NCBI GenBank assembly: GCA_025350905.1
Contig: JANXWY010000265.1
Location: 1 to 36,286 of the forward strand
DNA: 36,286 nt
From: Verrucomicrobiota bacterium
Lineage (GTDB): Bacteria; Verrucomicrobiota; Verrucomicrobiia; Limisphaerales; JADLHS01
Direction of reading: 5' to 3'
Shown one piece after another: positions 1 to 7,626 of this stretch. The notes under the pieces were generated by a model. That model searched no databases. It was given only the letters and a program-made list of their open reading frames with translations, and was not told where the DNA came from. Each line of letters begins with the position of its first letter. Position 1 is the first letter of the stretch. A program made the translations under genes and the position numbers.

Positions 1-504
1 CGAGCCGGTGTTCATCATGATCTGGGCGGGCGCGTGGTTTACCGCCTCGGTCTGCATGGTGCGGATCAGGCAAATGTCGTCCGCCACTTTACTGAGATGA
101 GGAAGGGTCTCGCTTAACTCCATCCCGCATTGGCCGTGCGGGGCGAATTTGTATTTGCCGCCCAGCAGCGCGGAGTTGGGTTTGATGAACGCGGCGTGGT
201 AATTCTTAAGCAGGTCGGCGGGCGGGAGCTGGCCATTGCGCTTCGTCAACTCCGGCTTGGGGTCGAAGAGTTCGAGGTGACTCGGGGCCCCCGCCTGGAA
301 AAGATAGATTACGCGTTTGGCCTTGGGGGTGTGGTGCGGCGTGCGCGGGGCGAGCGGGTTGGGCAGCGCCGGGCCGGCGATGGCATCACGCCGGAATAGG
401 GAGTGCAGGGCGAGGCCCGCAAGGCCAACGCCGCAGTCGCGAAGGAACCAGCGGCGGGTGATCAGCTTGGCCACTTCGGTGCGGAGTTCGTCGCGGAGAT
501 TCAT
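1..504 (-). CDS. DUF1501 family exported protein (3' part cut by window edge)
   Basis: The first 168 codons of a DUF1501 protein; the rest lies beyond base 1. The ATG is at 504 and the protein begins MNLRDELRTEVAKLITRRWF. The TRRWFL stretch followed by a hydrophobic run (CGVGLAGLALHSLF) is a twin-arginine signal, so the protein is probably exported folded. The downstream sequence (KAKRVIYLFQAGAPSHLELFDPKPEL) is the conserved DUF1501 start, a family related to the sulfatase/alkaline phosphatase fold; its reaction is not established. Only three bases separate it from the stop of the upstream DUF1549/DUF1553 gene, the usual partner in Planctomycetes and Verrucomicrobia, so the two are almost certainly one transcript. 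Confidence 0.9.
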   Translation of the reverse strand, partial: MNLRDELRTEVAKLITRRWFLRDCGVGLAGLALHSLFRRDAIAGPALPNPLAPRTPHHTPKAKRVIYLFQAGAPSHLELFDPKPELTKRNGQLPPADLLKNYHAAFIKPNSALLGGKYKFAPHGQCGMELSETLPHLSKVADDICLIRTMQTEAVNHAPAQIMMNTGS

Positions 505-507
505 AAG

Positions 508-3500
508 TTAATTCTTGGTGAGCGTTTCGTCCAAATTGAGCAGCACCCGGGCGGCGATGGTCCAGGCCGCGGCGTCCTGCGGCGTCGTGCCCGGCGGGAG
601 TTCGAGGTGCTTGCCGGGTTCGCCCGCCGCGATTTCCACGGCGGGCAGCCAGCCGTCGGCCAGGAGTTTGCGACGCGAAGCCAGCAGTTTGAGCAGTTCC
701 GCGCGTTCGGTTGACTTCACACCGCGCGCCGTGCAGAGCCGGTAGGCGTAGTCGGCGCGCTCAGGGTCGGTGCCGCCGCCTTCGCGCAGGATGCGCAGGG
801 CCAGGGCCTCCGAGGCTTCCACGAACACCGGCTCATTCAACGACGTGAGCGCGGCCAGCGGCGTGTTGGAACGCGGGCGCCGGACGCAGGCGAAGTCGGC
901 GGTGGGCGCATCAAAATTGGAGAGCGCCGGGTCGGGCATGGAACGTTTGCGGAATACGTAGAGCGCGCGGCGATACCGCTCCGCCCCGGTGGCGACCGGC
1001 CAGTCGGGTTTGACGTAATTGAAATCGAGTACGTTTTGCGGTACGGGCGGGTAGAGGCTGGGGCCGCCCACTTTGTCCGTCAGCAAGCCGGAAGTGCCGA
1101 GCGCAATGTCCCGGACCACTTCCGCTTCGGCGCGGAAGCGCGGCCCGCGCGCGAGCAACCGATTGCGGGGATCTTTTTCGAGCAAGGCCGGCGTGACGCG
1201 CGAAGTCTGACGGTACGCGACCGAGTTGACCAACGTGCGGATGAGATGTTTCTGACTCCAGCCGTGTTCCATGAAATCCACCGCGAGCCAGTCGAGCAAC
1301 TCCGGATGGGACGGGGCCGACGCGCGGGCTCCGAAGTCTTCCGCGGTCTCGACCAGGCCCACTCCGAAGATGGCCTGCCAGACGCGGTTCACCGCCACGC
1401 GCGCCGTAAGCGGGGAGCGTTTGTCCGCCAGCCAGCGGGCGAAAGCGAGCCGCGTCGGAGGTTCACCGGCGGGCAGTGGGTGCAACGCGGCGGGCACTTG
1501 CGGGGCAACCCGCTCCTTCGGATTTTCCCATCCGCCCCGCTCCAGGCGAAAGGTTTCGCGGGCCTGCTCCGGGCTGCGCTCGGCGAGATGGAGAATCGAG
1601 GTCGTCGCTTCGGGAAACTGTTTCCACAGCGTGTCCATCTCCCCGTTGAACGACTTGAATTCCGGGACGCTCTGACGCCACGCGGCGAAAATCTCCGCTG
1701 CCTGTTCCGCCGTGCGTCGCTCGCGCGGGATTTGCAGGGCGAGCACCGCCGCGTACGGCGTGGCGGAGGCCTGCGGATCGGGCGTGGTGGTGAGGGCGAT
1801 ACGGAAGCGGCCAATCATCGTGGTCTTCGCGCCGTTGTCGTCGCCGCCATGGTTTTGACGCAGGGAAAATTTGAGTTTGGTGCCGGGCGGCAGCGTGAGC
1901 GGTGCTTCAAATTGCACCACGGCTACGGACTCGGTGTTGCGCCGGCCGACCCCGCGATCCGCCCGCCAGCCGGTCATATCGTTGGTGTCCGCCAGAAATG
2001 ACACCGGGCCACAAGTCCGCTTCCCGTCCTTGTCGGCCGACTTGTTGGTCCACTCGGGTTCCATCGCATGTTCCGGTTCCGAAAAATCCGCGGTGGCCTT
2101 CACCAGCTTCAGCCGCTCCCAGGTGTTCGTGTCCGGAGGCTGGGTTTCCACCACAAATTCCGTAAGCGCCCAAGTGCCTTTGAAACTGCGGCCCGGCCCG
2201 CCGAACGGCAGATCGCCATGCGTCAGAATCTCCAGCCGGATGCCCGTCACGTTGGTTACTGCCGGCGCGGCGATCATGTAGTTGTCGCCCGAAATCGTGC
2301 GGTGGCCGAGTGTGAGAATGGATTTGTCCGGCAACGCCGTGGGATGATTCAGTTCCGAGGTGGAATGGAGATCGGTGGCTTCCAGGATTTCCCACGTCGT
2401 CGCTTGTTGGCGTCGCAATTCTTCCGTCTCCCACGTGGCGAGCCGCGCGGCCCAGTCCGGCGTTTGTTGTTTCAGCCGCTGCTCCACCGCCGCGAGGCCG
2501 GTGCGCACCTCCGCGATTTTCTGCTCCTGCGCCGCCGAATAAACCCACGACTGGGCTTCGTAGGTGTTGTTGAGAAAAGCGAACAGGCCGTAATACTCGG
2601 TGTGCGAGATGGGATCGAACTTGTGCGTATGACACTGCGCGCACTGGAGGGTGAGCCCGAGCGTGCTCTTGCCGATCACGTCGATGCGGTCGAACATGCC
2701 ATCCATGCGAAACTGTTCCGGGACGATCGCGCCCTCCTCGTTGATCATGCCATTACGCAGGAAGCCGGTGGCGATGAGCTGGGCCTGCGAATGGTTGGGC
2801 AGCAGGTCGCCCGCGATTTGCTCGATCAAGAACTGATCGTACGGCTGGTCGCGGTTCAGCGCCTGAATCACCCAGTCGCGCCAGGCCCATTGCTCCCGCG
2901 GATGGTCTTTCTCGTAACCATTGGTGTCCGCGTAGCGCGCGGCATCCAACCAGTGCCGCGCCCACTTTTCACCGTAATGCTCGCTGGCGAGCAGTCGGTC
3001 GGTGAGGGCTGCGACGGCCCCCGGCAAATCCTTGCCGGCCGCGCGGGTAAACGCGTTGACCTCCACCGGCGACGGCGGCAACCCGATGAGGTCGAGGTAC
3101 AGCCGACGGCACAATTGAGCAGGCTCGGCGGGCGGCGAGAATTTCAGCCCTTCCTTCGCCAACCGCGCGGTGAGGAACGCATCCACGGGCAGCGGGCGGG
3201 AATTGGCGCCGACCGCTGGCACAGGCGGTTTGACCGGCGGTTCGAAAGCCCAGTGCCGGGCATACGGAGCGCCCTCGGCGATCCAGCGACGAAGGATTTC
3301 CACTTCCGCGGGTGGCACGGGATTTTTCTCTTTCGCCGGCGGCATGACGTCGTCGGGATTTTGAGTGAGGAGGCGGGCCAGGAGTGGGCTCGTTTCGGGT
3401 TTGCCGGGTACGATGGCGGGGTCGCCCGACTTTCCACCTTTCAACGCGCCCTCCCGCACGTCCAACCGGAGGCCGCTTTTGCGCTTCTGCTCATCCGGTC

Positions 3501-3675
3501 CGTGGCAGGGAATGCAATGCTCCGCGAGGATTGGCTGGATCTCGCGGTTGAAAATAATTTCCCCGGCGGCGGCGGGTGCGAGCAACGCCGCAAGGCTGGC
3601 GAGGGTTGCGAGGGTTGGGCCCAGGGCAATGCAAAAAAGGCGGTGCGTCATGCGCGGATTTAAGATGCGTTTCAT
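508..3675 (-). CDS. DUF1549/DUF1553 planctomycete-type cytochrome c domain protein
   Basis: A 1055-residue exported protein with the PSCyt1-DUF1549-DUF1553 architecture. Seen directly: a signal sequence around residues 9-37 ending in APAAAG, a haem c motif CIPCH at 54-58 in the PSCyt1 domain, a DUF1549 domain at about 163-370 with a second CxxCH (CAQCH, 345-349), a central beta-rich insert, and a DUF1553 domain in the last 300 residues (RLAFARWLADKRSPLTARVAVN). The family is common in Planctomycetes and Verrucomicrobia and is linked to periplasmic breakdown of complex carbon; its redox partner and substrate are unknown. The frame stays open for 311 codons upstream, to 4608, but that part lies opposite the oxidoreductase gene and has no signal peptide before it, so I start at the ATG at 3675. 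The ATG at 3651 is also possible. Neither has a clear Shine-Dalgarno sequence. Confidence 0.92.
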   Translation of the reverse strand: MKRILNPRMTHRLFCIALGPTLATLASLAALLAPAAAGEIIFNREIQPILAEHCIPCHGPDEQKRKSGLRLDVREGALKGGKSGDPAIVPGKPETSPLLARLLTQNPDDVMPPAKEKNPVPPAEVEILRRWIAEGAPYARHWAFEPPVKPPVPAVGANSRPLPVDAFLTARLAKEGLKFSPPAEPAQLCRRLYLDLIGLPPSPVEVNAFTRAAGKDLPGAVAALTDRLLASEHYGEKWARHWLDAARYADTNGYEKDHPREQWAWRDWVIQALNRDQPYDQFLIEQIAGDLLPNHSQAQLIATGFLRNGMINEEGAIVPEQFRMDGMFDRIDVIGKSTLGLTLQCAQCHTHKFDPISHTEYYGLFAFLNNTYEAQSWVYSAAQEQKIAEVRTGLAAVEQRLKQQTPDWAARLATWETEELRRQQATTWEILEATDLHSTSELNHPTALPDKSILTLGHRTISGDNYMIAAPAVTNVTGIRLEILTHGDLPFGGPGRSFKGTWALTEFVVETQPPDTNTWERLKLVKATADFSEPEHAMEPEWTNKSADKDGKRTCGPVSFLADTNDMTGWRADRGVGRRNTESVAVVQFEAPLTLPPGTKLKFSLRQNHGGDDNGAKTTMIGRFRIALTTTPDPQASATPYAAVLALQIPRERRTAEQAAEIFAAWRQSVPEFKSFNGEMDTLWKQFPEATTSILHLAERSPEQARETFRLERGGWENPKERVAPQVPAALHPLPAGEPPTRLAFARWLADKRSPLTARVAVNRVWQAIFGVGLVETAEDFGARASAPSHPELLDWLAVDFMEHGWSQKHLIRTLVNSVAYRQTSRVTPALLEKDPRNRLLARGPRFRAEAEVVRDIALGTSGLLTDKVGGPSLYPPVPQNVLDFNYVKPDWPVATGAERYRRALYVFRKRSMPDPALSNFDAPTADFACVRRPRSNTPLAALTSLNEPVFVEASEALALRILREGGGTDPERADYAYRLCTARGVKSTERAELLKLLASRRKLLADGWLPAVEIAAGEPGKHLELPPGTTPQDAAAWTIAARVLLNLDETLTKN

Positions 3676-3816
3676 AGAGATTAAACCACAGGTGGAGGAG
3701 GGGCAAAAGCAGAATTCGTGGCTTGGTGACGCGGGTACGGATTTGCGTTGTGTTTTCCACCCGGTGCCGTTCAATTTGCAAAAAAGAATCCGCAAAATTA
3801 AGAACCGAAAATCCGC

Positions 3817-5226
3817 ATGAAAACGAACGCCAACCCTCTGAAGCCGAGCGCAACCAAGACCAGCCGGCGGAATTTTCTCCAACGCACCACGGCGGCGGCC
3901 GCCACGTTCTCCATCGTCCCCGGTTACGTCCTCGGACTGCGCGGTCAGACGCCGCCCAGCGGGAAACTCAACATCGCCGCCGTTGGCATCGGTGGCATGG
4001 GCCGGAATAACATCGCGAAATGTGCGGTGAACGAGAACATCGTGGCCCTGTGCGACGTGGACGCCGGCCCGCGCGCGGGCAAGATTTTTGCCCTTTATCC
4101 CAAGGCCGTAAAATATCGCGATTACCGCGAGCTGCTCGATAAGCAGAAGGACATTGACGCCCTCATCATCGCCACGCCGGACCACACCCATGCGGTGATC
4201 GGTATGGCGGCCATCAAGGCCGGCAAGCATGTTTATATTCAGAAGCCGCTGGCGCACTCGCTGCACGAGGTGCGCGTCCTGACCGAGGCGGCCCGGCAGC
4301 ACAAGGTGGTGACGCAGATGGGCAACCAGGGTCACTCCAACGACGGCACCCGGCAGATTTGCGAATGGATTTGGAGCGGGGCGATCGGCAAGGTCAAAGA
4401 GGTTCACGCCTGGACCAATCGCCCGGTCTGGCCCCAGGGCATCGAGGTGGAACGACCCAAGGAAACGCCGCCGGTGCCGGAAGGATTCGATTGGGACCTG
4501 TGGATCGGGCCCGCGCCGATGCGCCCCTACCATCCGACTTATGCGCCGGACGCGTGGCGGGCATGGTGGGATTTTGGCACCGGCTCGCTCGGCGATCTCG
4601 GCTGCCATGTGTTAGACCCGGTTTTCTGGGCGATGAAGCTAGGACAACCCACGAGTATCGAAGGCAACATCTCCACCTATTGGGAAGGCTTCTGGAAGAA
4701 GACGGCCCCGAAGAACGAAATGTATCCGCGCTCCAGCATCGTGCGCTACAAATTCCCCGCGCGCGGCGAAATGTCCCCGGTCACGCTCACGTGGTGGGAT
4801 GGCGGGTTGATGCCACCCCGCCCGGAGGAATTGGAAGAGGGTAAACGCATGGGCGACGAAGATGGTGGCGTACTTTTCCTCGGCGACAACGGCACTTTAA
4901 TGTGCGGCTGTTACGGTCTGGAGCCGCGGCTCATTCCGGACAAGCGAATGAAAGAATTCAAGCAACCGGCGCCGACCATCGACCGCATACCGGATGGACA
5001 GAATGGGCATGAGAAGGATTGGGTGCGCGCCTGCAAAGGGGGCAAGCCGGCCAGTTCCAATTTCGAGTATTCCGGGCCGCTGTCCGAAATGGTTCTGCTC
5101 GGCAATCTGGCGGTTCGTTTTCCCGATCAACGCTTGCTGTGGGACGGGCCCAACATGAAAGTCACCAACGACGACGACGCGGATGCGTATATCAAACGCA
5201 CGTATCGCGCGGGTTGGACGTTGTAG
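3817..5226 (+). CDS. Tat-exported Gfo/Idh/MocA family oxidoreductase
   Basis: A 469-residue NAD(P)-dependent dehydrogenase-like protein. A Tat signal is visible at residues 16-40 (TSRRNFLQRTTAAAATFSIV), followed by the Rossmann fold with GIGGMG, the substrate-side motif ATPDHTHA, and IQKPLAH in place of the usual EKP. The QKP form with a Tat signal is typical of the large exported Gfo/Idh group in Planctomycetes and Verrucomicrobia. GSLGDLGCHVLD marks the C-terminal domain. The family acts on sugars, inositols or related polyols; the substrate here cannot be read from sequence. The gene diverges from the DUF1549/1553 gene across 141 bases, so the two may share a control region. The start is the ATG that gives the complete Tat signal. 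Confidence 0.92.
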   Translation: MKTNANPLKPSATKTSRRNFLQRTTAAAATFSIVPGYVLGLRGQTPPSGKLNIAAVGIGGMGRNNIAKCAVNENIVALCDVDAGPRAGKIFALYPKAVKYRDYRELLDKQKDIDALIIATPDHTHAVIGMAAIKAGKHVYIQKPLAHSLHEVRVLTEAARQHKVVTQMGNQGHSNDGTRQICEWIWSGAIGKVKEVHAWTNRPVWPQGIEVERPKETPPVPEGFDWDLWIGPAPMRPYHPTYAPDAWRAWWDFGTGSLGDLGCHVLDPVFWAMKLGQPTSIEGNISTYWEGFWKKTAPKNEMYPRSSIVRYKFPARGEMSPVTLTWWDGGLMPPRPEELEEGKRMGDEDGGVLFLGDNGTLMCGCYGLEPRLIPDKRMKEFKQPAPTIDRIPDGQNGHEKDWVRACKGGKPASSNFEYSGPLSEMVLLGNLAVRFPDQRLLWDGPNMKVTNDDDADAYIKRTYRAGWTL

Positions 5227-5246
5227 GTTGTACCTCGAATCTGAAT

Positions 5247-5323
5247 TGGGAGCGCCGGCATCCTTCCCGGCTGGTTGCGGCGGCGGGCGCAGGAAGTTGC
5301 CGGCAAGGATGCCGGCGCTTCCA
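5247..5323. repeat. REP-like palindrome, 25-base arms
   Basis: An inverted repeat between the oxidoreductase stop and the hydrolase start. The core arms are 5251-5271 and 5299-5319 and differ at one position of 21. Extending outward to 5247 and 5323 gives 25-base arms with two mismatches. The 27-base loop is G-rich. The key arm motif is GCGCCGGCATCC. It could form a strong hairpin in the transcript between the two genes. It resembles the dispersed REP/MITE-like palindromes of GC-rich environmental bacteria, but I see no second copy in this window. Confidence 0.8.
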
Positions 5324-5379
5324 GAAGCCACCGTTCTTATTTGAGCCATCGTGGTGAGCGTTTAGAGATTGGAAGCCTG

Positions 5380-6363
5380 ATGAAAATGCTGGTGCGCAGA
5401 ATCGCCAGACAATTGGCGCTCCTCGTTATCCTTGGTGTGCTGATTCTGGCGGCCTGGAAGGTGTTCCTTGATGCGACCTACTTCCGCGGTTACGACGCAA
5501 CGGCCCCGTTGAATTTTCAGCTCGCCGAGGAAAAGGAAACGCCGGCGTACCACTGGAAAAAGTTTTCCTATACCGGATTCCGGGGCGATCGGGTGCCGGC
5601 GGTCCTAGCGACGCCCAAGGAGGCGCCGGGACCGTTTCCGTGCGTGATCTTTCTTCATGGCATTGGGGACGACAAAGATTTCATGGCGGAGCACAAACTC
5701 GACGAGCCGTTCGTCAACGCAGGATTTGCGTTTGCCTGCTTCGACCAACTCATGCGCGGCGAACGGAAACGCCAAGGGCAGTCTGGCTGGGCCGAAGCGG
5801 CGGCGTTTCGTGTCCGGGCGGCACACACCGTCAATGACACGCGCCGGCTGATTGATTACCTGGTGACGCGGCCCGACATTGCAACCAATCGAATTTACCT
5901 GGTCGGCGCCAGCTATGGCGCGGTCACCGGTAGCACGGCCGCCGCATTTGACGAGCGCATTCGCGCGGTCGTCCTCACCTATGGCGGCGGGAACCTGCGG
6001 AAACTGCTCACGGGAGATGCGCTGCGCAACGAGATCAAGCTTTGGTCGCTGCCGATGGCCATCGTGGCGTGGTACTTTGGCAGCGTGTCCGATCCGGTCA
6101 ATTACATCGGCCGGATTTCGCCCCGGCCGATCCTGCTGCAAAACGGCAAAGCCGACACGGTGGTGGCGCCGGCGGCCGCCCAGGCTTTGCAGGACGCGGC
6201 CCGGCAACCCAAAACGATTCTGTGGTACGAGGGCGATCACTTGGGAAAAACCCGGGACTTGGATATGCCCTTGACGACCCGTGTCCTAACAGATGCACTG
6301 AAATTCATTCAGAAAGTGGACGCGACGGCAACGGCGGGAAGCGTTCCGGCCAAGAACCGCTGA
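5380..6363 (+). CDS. Membrane-anchored or exported alpha/beta hydrolase (dienelactone hydrolase/acyl esterase-like)
   Basis: A 327-residue protein with an N-terminal hydrophobic segment (RQLALLVILGVLILAAWKVF, about residues 8-27) acting as a signal or anchor, then an alpha/beta-hydrolase fold. The catalytic triad can be placed: Ser178 in GASYG, Asp259 in NGKADTVV and His287 in YEGDHLG; FLHGIGDD provides the oxyanion-hole region. Family knowledge points to an esterase or peptidase of the acetyl-xylan-esterase/dienelactone-hydrolase group; the substrate is unknown. The frame runs upstream to 5275, but those codons come from the palindrome at 5247-5323, so I use the ATG at 5380, preceded by GGAAG. 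It may be cotranscribed with the oxidoreductase upstream unless the hairpin stops transcription. Confidence 0.88.
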   Translation: MKMLVRRIARQLALLVILGVLILAAWKVFLDATYFRGYDATAPLNFQLAEEKETPAYHWKKFSYTGFRGDRVPAVLATPKEAPGPFPCVIFLHGIGDDKDFMAEHKLDEPFVNAGFAFACFDQLMRGERKRQGQSGWAEAAAFRVRAAHTVNDTRRLIDYLVTRPDIATNRIYLVGASYGAVTGSTAAAFDERIRAVVLTYGGGNLRKLLTGDALRNEIKLWSLPMAIVAWYFGSVSDPVNYIGRISPRPILLQNGKADTVVAPAAAQALQDAARQPKTILWYEGDHLGKTRDLDMPLTTRVLTDALKFIQKVDATATAGSVPAKNR

Positions 6364-6471
6364 ATGCGAGCACGCCTGACGAGCGACGGGATTTTGAGCG
6401 AAGCACGCAGCGGATTGGCGGCGCGCAATTCAATGTTTCCCCCGAAGCAAATTTCTGGCTGAATCCACGCC

Positions 6472-7566
6472 ATGCAATCCATGAACAAAACCAAAGTCGC
6501 GATCCTCGGCGCGGGGTTCATTGCCGACATCCATGTGGAGTCCTATCACCGCTTCGTGCCGGAGGCCGAGATCGTGGCGGTTTACACTCGCTCCGCGCCG
6601 AAGGCGGAAGCCTTCGCCGGCAAACACAAAATCGCGCAATGGTTCACCGACCTCGAAAAGGCCATCACCGAGTCGGGCTGCGACGTGGTGGACATCTGCC
6701 TGCCCAATTTTCTCCATCACCGTGCCGTGCTGATCGCCGCCAAAGCTGGCAAACAAGTTATCATCGAGAAGCCGTTAAGCGTCACGTTGGAGGAAGCCGA
6801 CGAAATGATCGCCGCCTGCCACGCGGCCAAGGTAAAATTAATGTATGCGGAGGAACTCTGTTTTGCGCCGAAGTACGAACGAGTGCGGCGGCTCGCCGAT
6901 GAAGGCGCGTTCGGAAAAATCTACATGCTCAAGCAGGCCGAGAAACACAGCGGTCCGCACACCAACTGGTTTTACGACATCAACCAATCCGGCGGCGGCG
7001 TGATGATGGACATGGGCTGCCACGCGCTGGCGTGGTTTCGCTGGATGCTCGGCGGGCGGCCCCGGGCTCTCAGTGTGCTGGCGCACATGCAGACCGGATT
7101 GCTGCACAAGGGCCGCACGCGCGGCGAGGAAAACTCGGTCGTGATCGTCGAGTTCGAGGGCGGCGCCATCGGCGTCGCGGAGGACAGTTGGGCCAAACCC
7201 GGCGGCATGGATGACAGCATCGAAGTGTACGGCACGGGTGGCGTATGTTACGCGGACCTGTTCCAAGGCAACGCCGCGCTCACGTACAGCGAGCAGGGTT
7301 ATGGCTACGCGATGGAGAAGGCCGGCTCGACCAAAGGCTGGACCTTTACTATTTTCGAAGAGATGTTCAATCAGGGCTACCCGCAGGAGTTAAAACATTT
7401 CATCGAATGCGTACGCGAAGACAAGCAACCGGTGGTGACGGGCGAGGACGGTCGCGCGGTGCTCGAGCTGATCTACGCCGCGTATCGCTCGGCAGGCACG
7501 GGGCAAAAGGTTATGTTGCCGTTCCACGCCAAGGTGGCGAAGCCGATTGATCTCTGGCTTGGATAG
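6472..7566 (+). CDS. Gfo/Idh/MocA family oxidoreductase, cytoplasmic
   Basis: A 364-residue dehydrogenase with no signal peptide. The Rossmann motif ILGAGFIADIH lies near the N terminus, followed by the conserved EKPLSVTLEEAD (the catalytic-lysine EKP motif, intact here unlike the exported paralogue upstream) and MMDMGCHALAWFRWMLGG in the C-terminal domain. The family oxidises or reduces sugars, inositols and related polyols with NAD(P). It lies 108 bases after the hydrolase on the same strand, so one transcription unit is possible. ATGs at 6472 and 6481 are both plausible and neither has a strong Shine-Dalgarno sequence; 6481 would begin MNKTKVAIL, closer to the usual family start. Confidence 0.92.
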   Translation: MQSMNKTKVAILGAGFIADIHVESYHRFVPEAEIVAVYTRSAPKAEAFAGKHKIAQWFTDLEKAITESGCDVVDICLPNFLHHRAVLIAAKAGKQVIIEKPLSVTLEEADEMIAACHAAKVKLMYAEELCFAPKYERVRRLADEGAFGKIYMLKQAEKHSGPHTNWFYDINQSGGGVMMDMGCHALAWFRWMLGGRPRALSVLAHMQTGLLHKGRTRGEENSVVIVEFEGGAIGVAEDSWAKPGGMDDSIEVYGTGGVCYADLFQGNAALTYSEQGYGYAMEKAGSTKGWTFTIFEEMFNQGYPQELKHFIECVREDKQPVVTGEDGRAVLELIYAAYRSAGTGQKVMLPFHAKVAKPIDLWLG

Positions 7567-7626
7567 ACCCAAACGGAGCAACCTGAACGCGACGGCGAAT
7601 CGCGCAGCGGAATTTCGGTGCCATTC

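Noticed and set aside
3585-3620. Tandem GCGAGGGTT units
   Set aside because: The period is 9, matching a Leu-Ala-Thr repeat in a signal peptide, so it is explained by coding.
2068-3663. 531-codon plus-strand open frame
   Set aside because: Antisense shadow of the DUF1549/DUF1553 gene, with arginine-rich composition and no recognisable motif.
3676-4608. 311-codon N-terminal extension of the DUF1549/DUF1553 frame
   Set aside because: It lies opposite the well-supported Gfo/Idh gene, is arginine/histidine-rich shadow sequence, and would bury the signal peptide.
6364-6471. Possible repeat element between the hydrolase and Gfo/Idh genes
   Set aside because: No internal symmetry or second copy found in the window.
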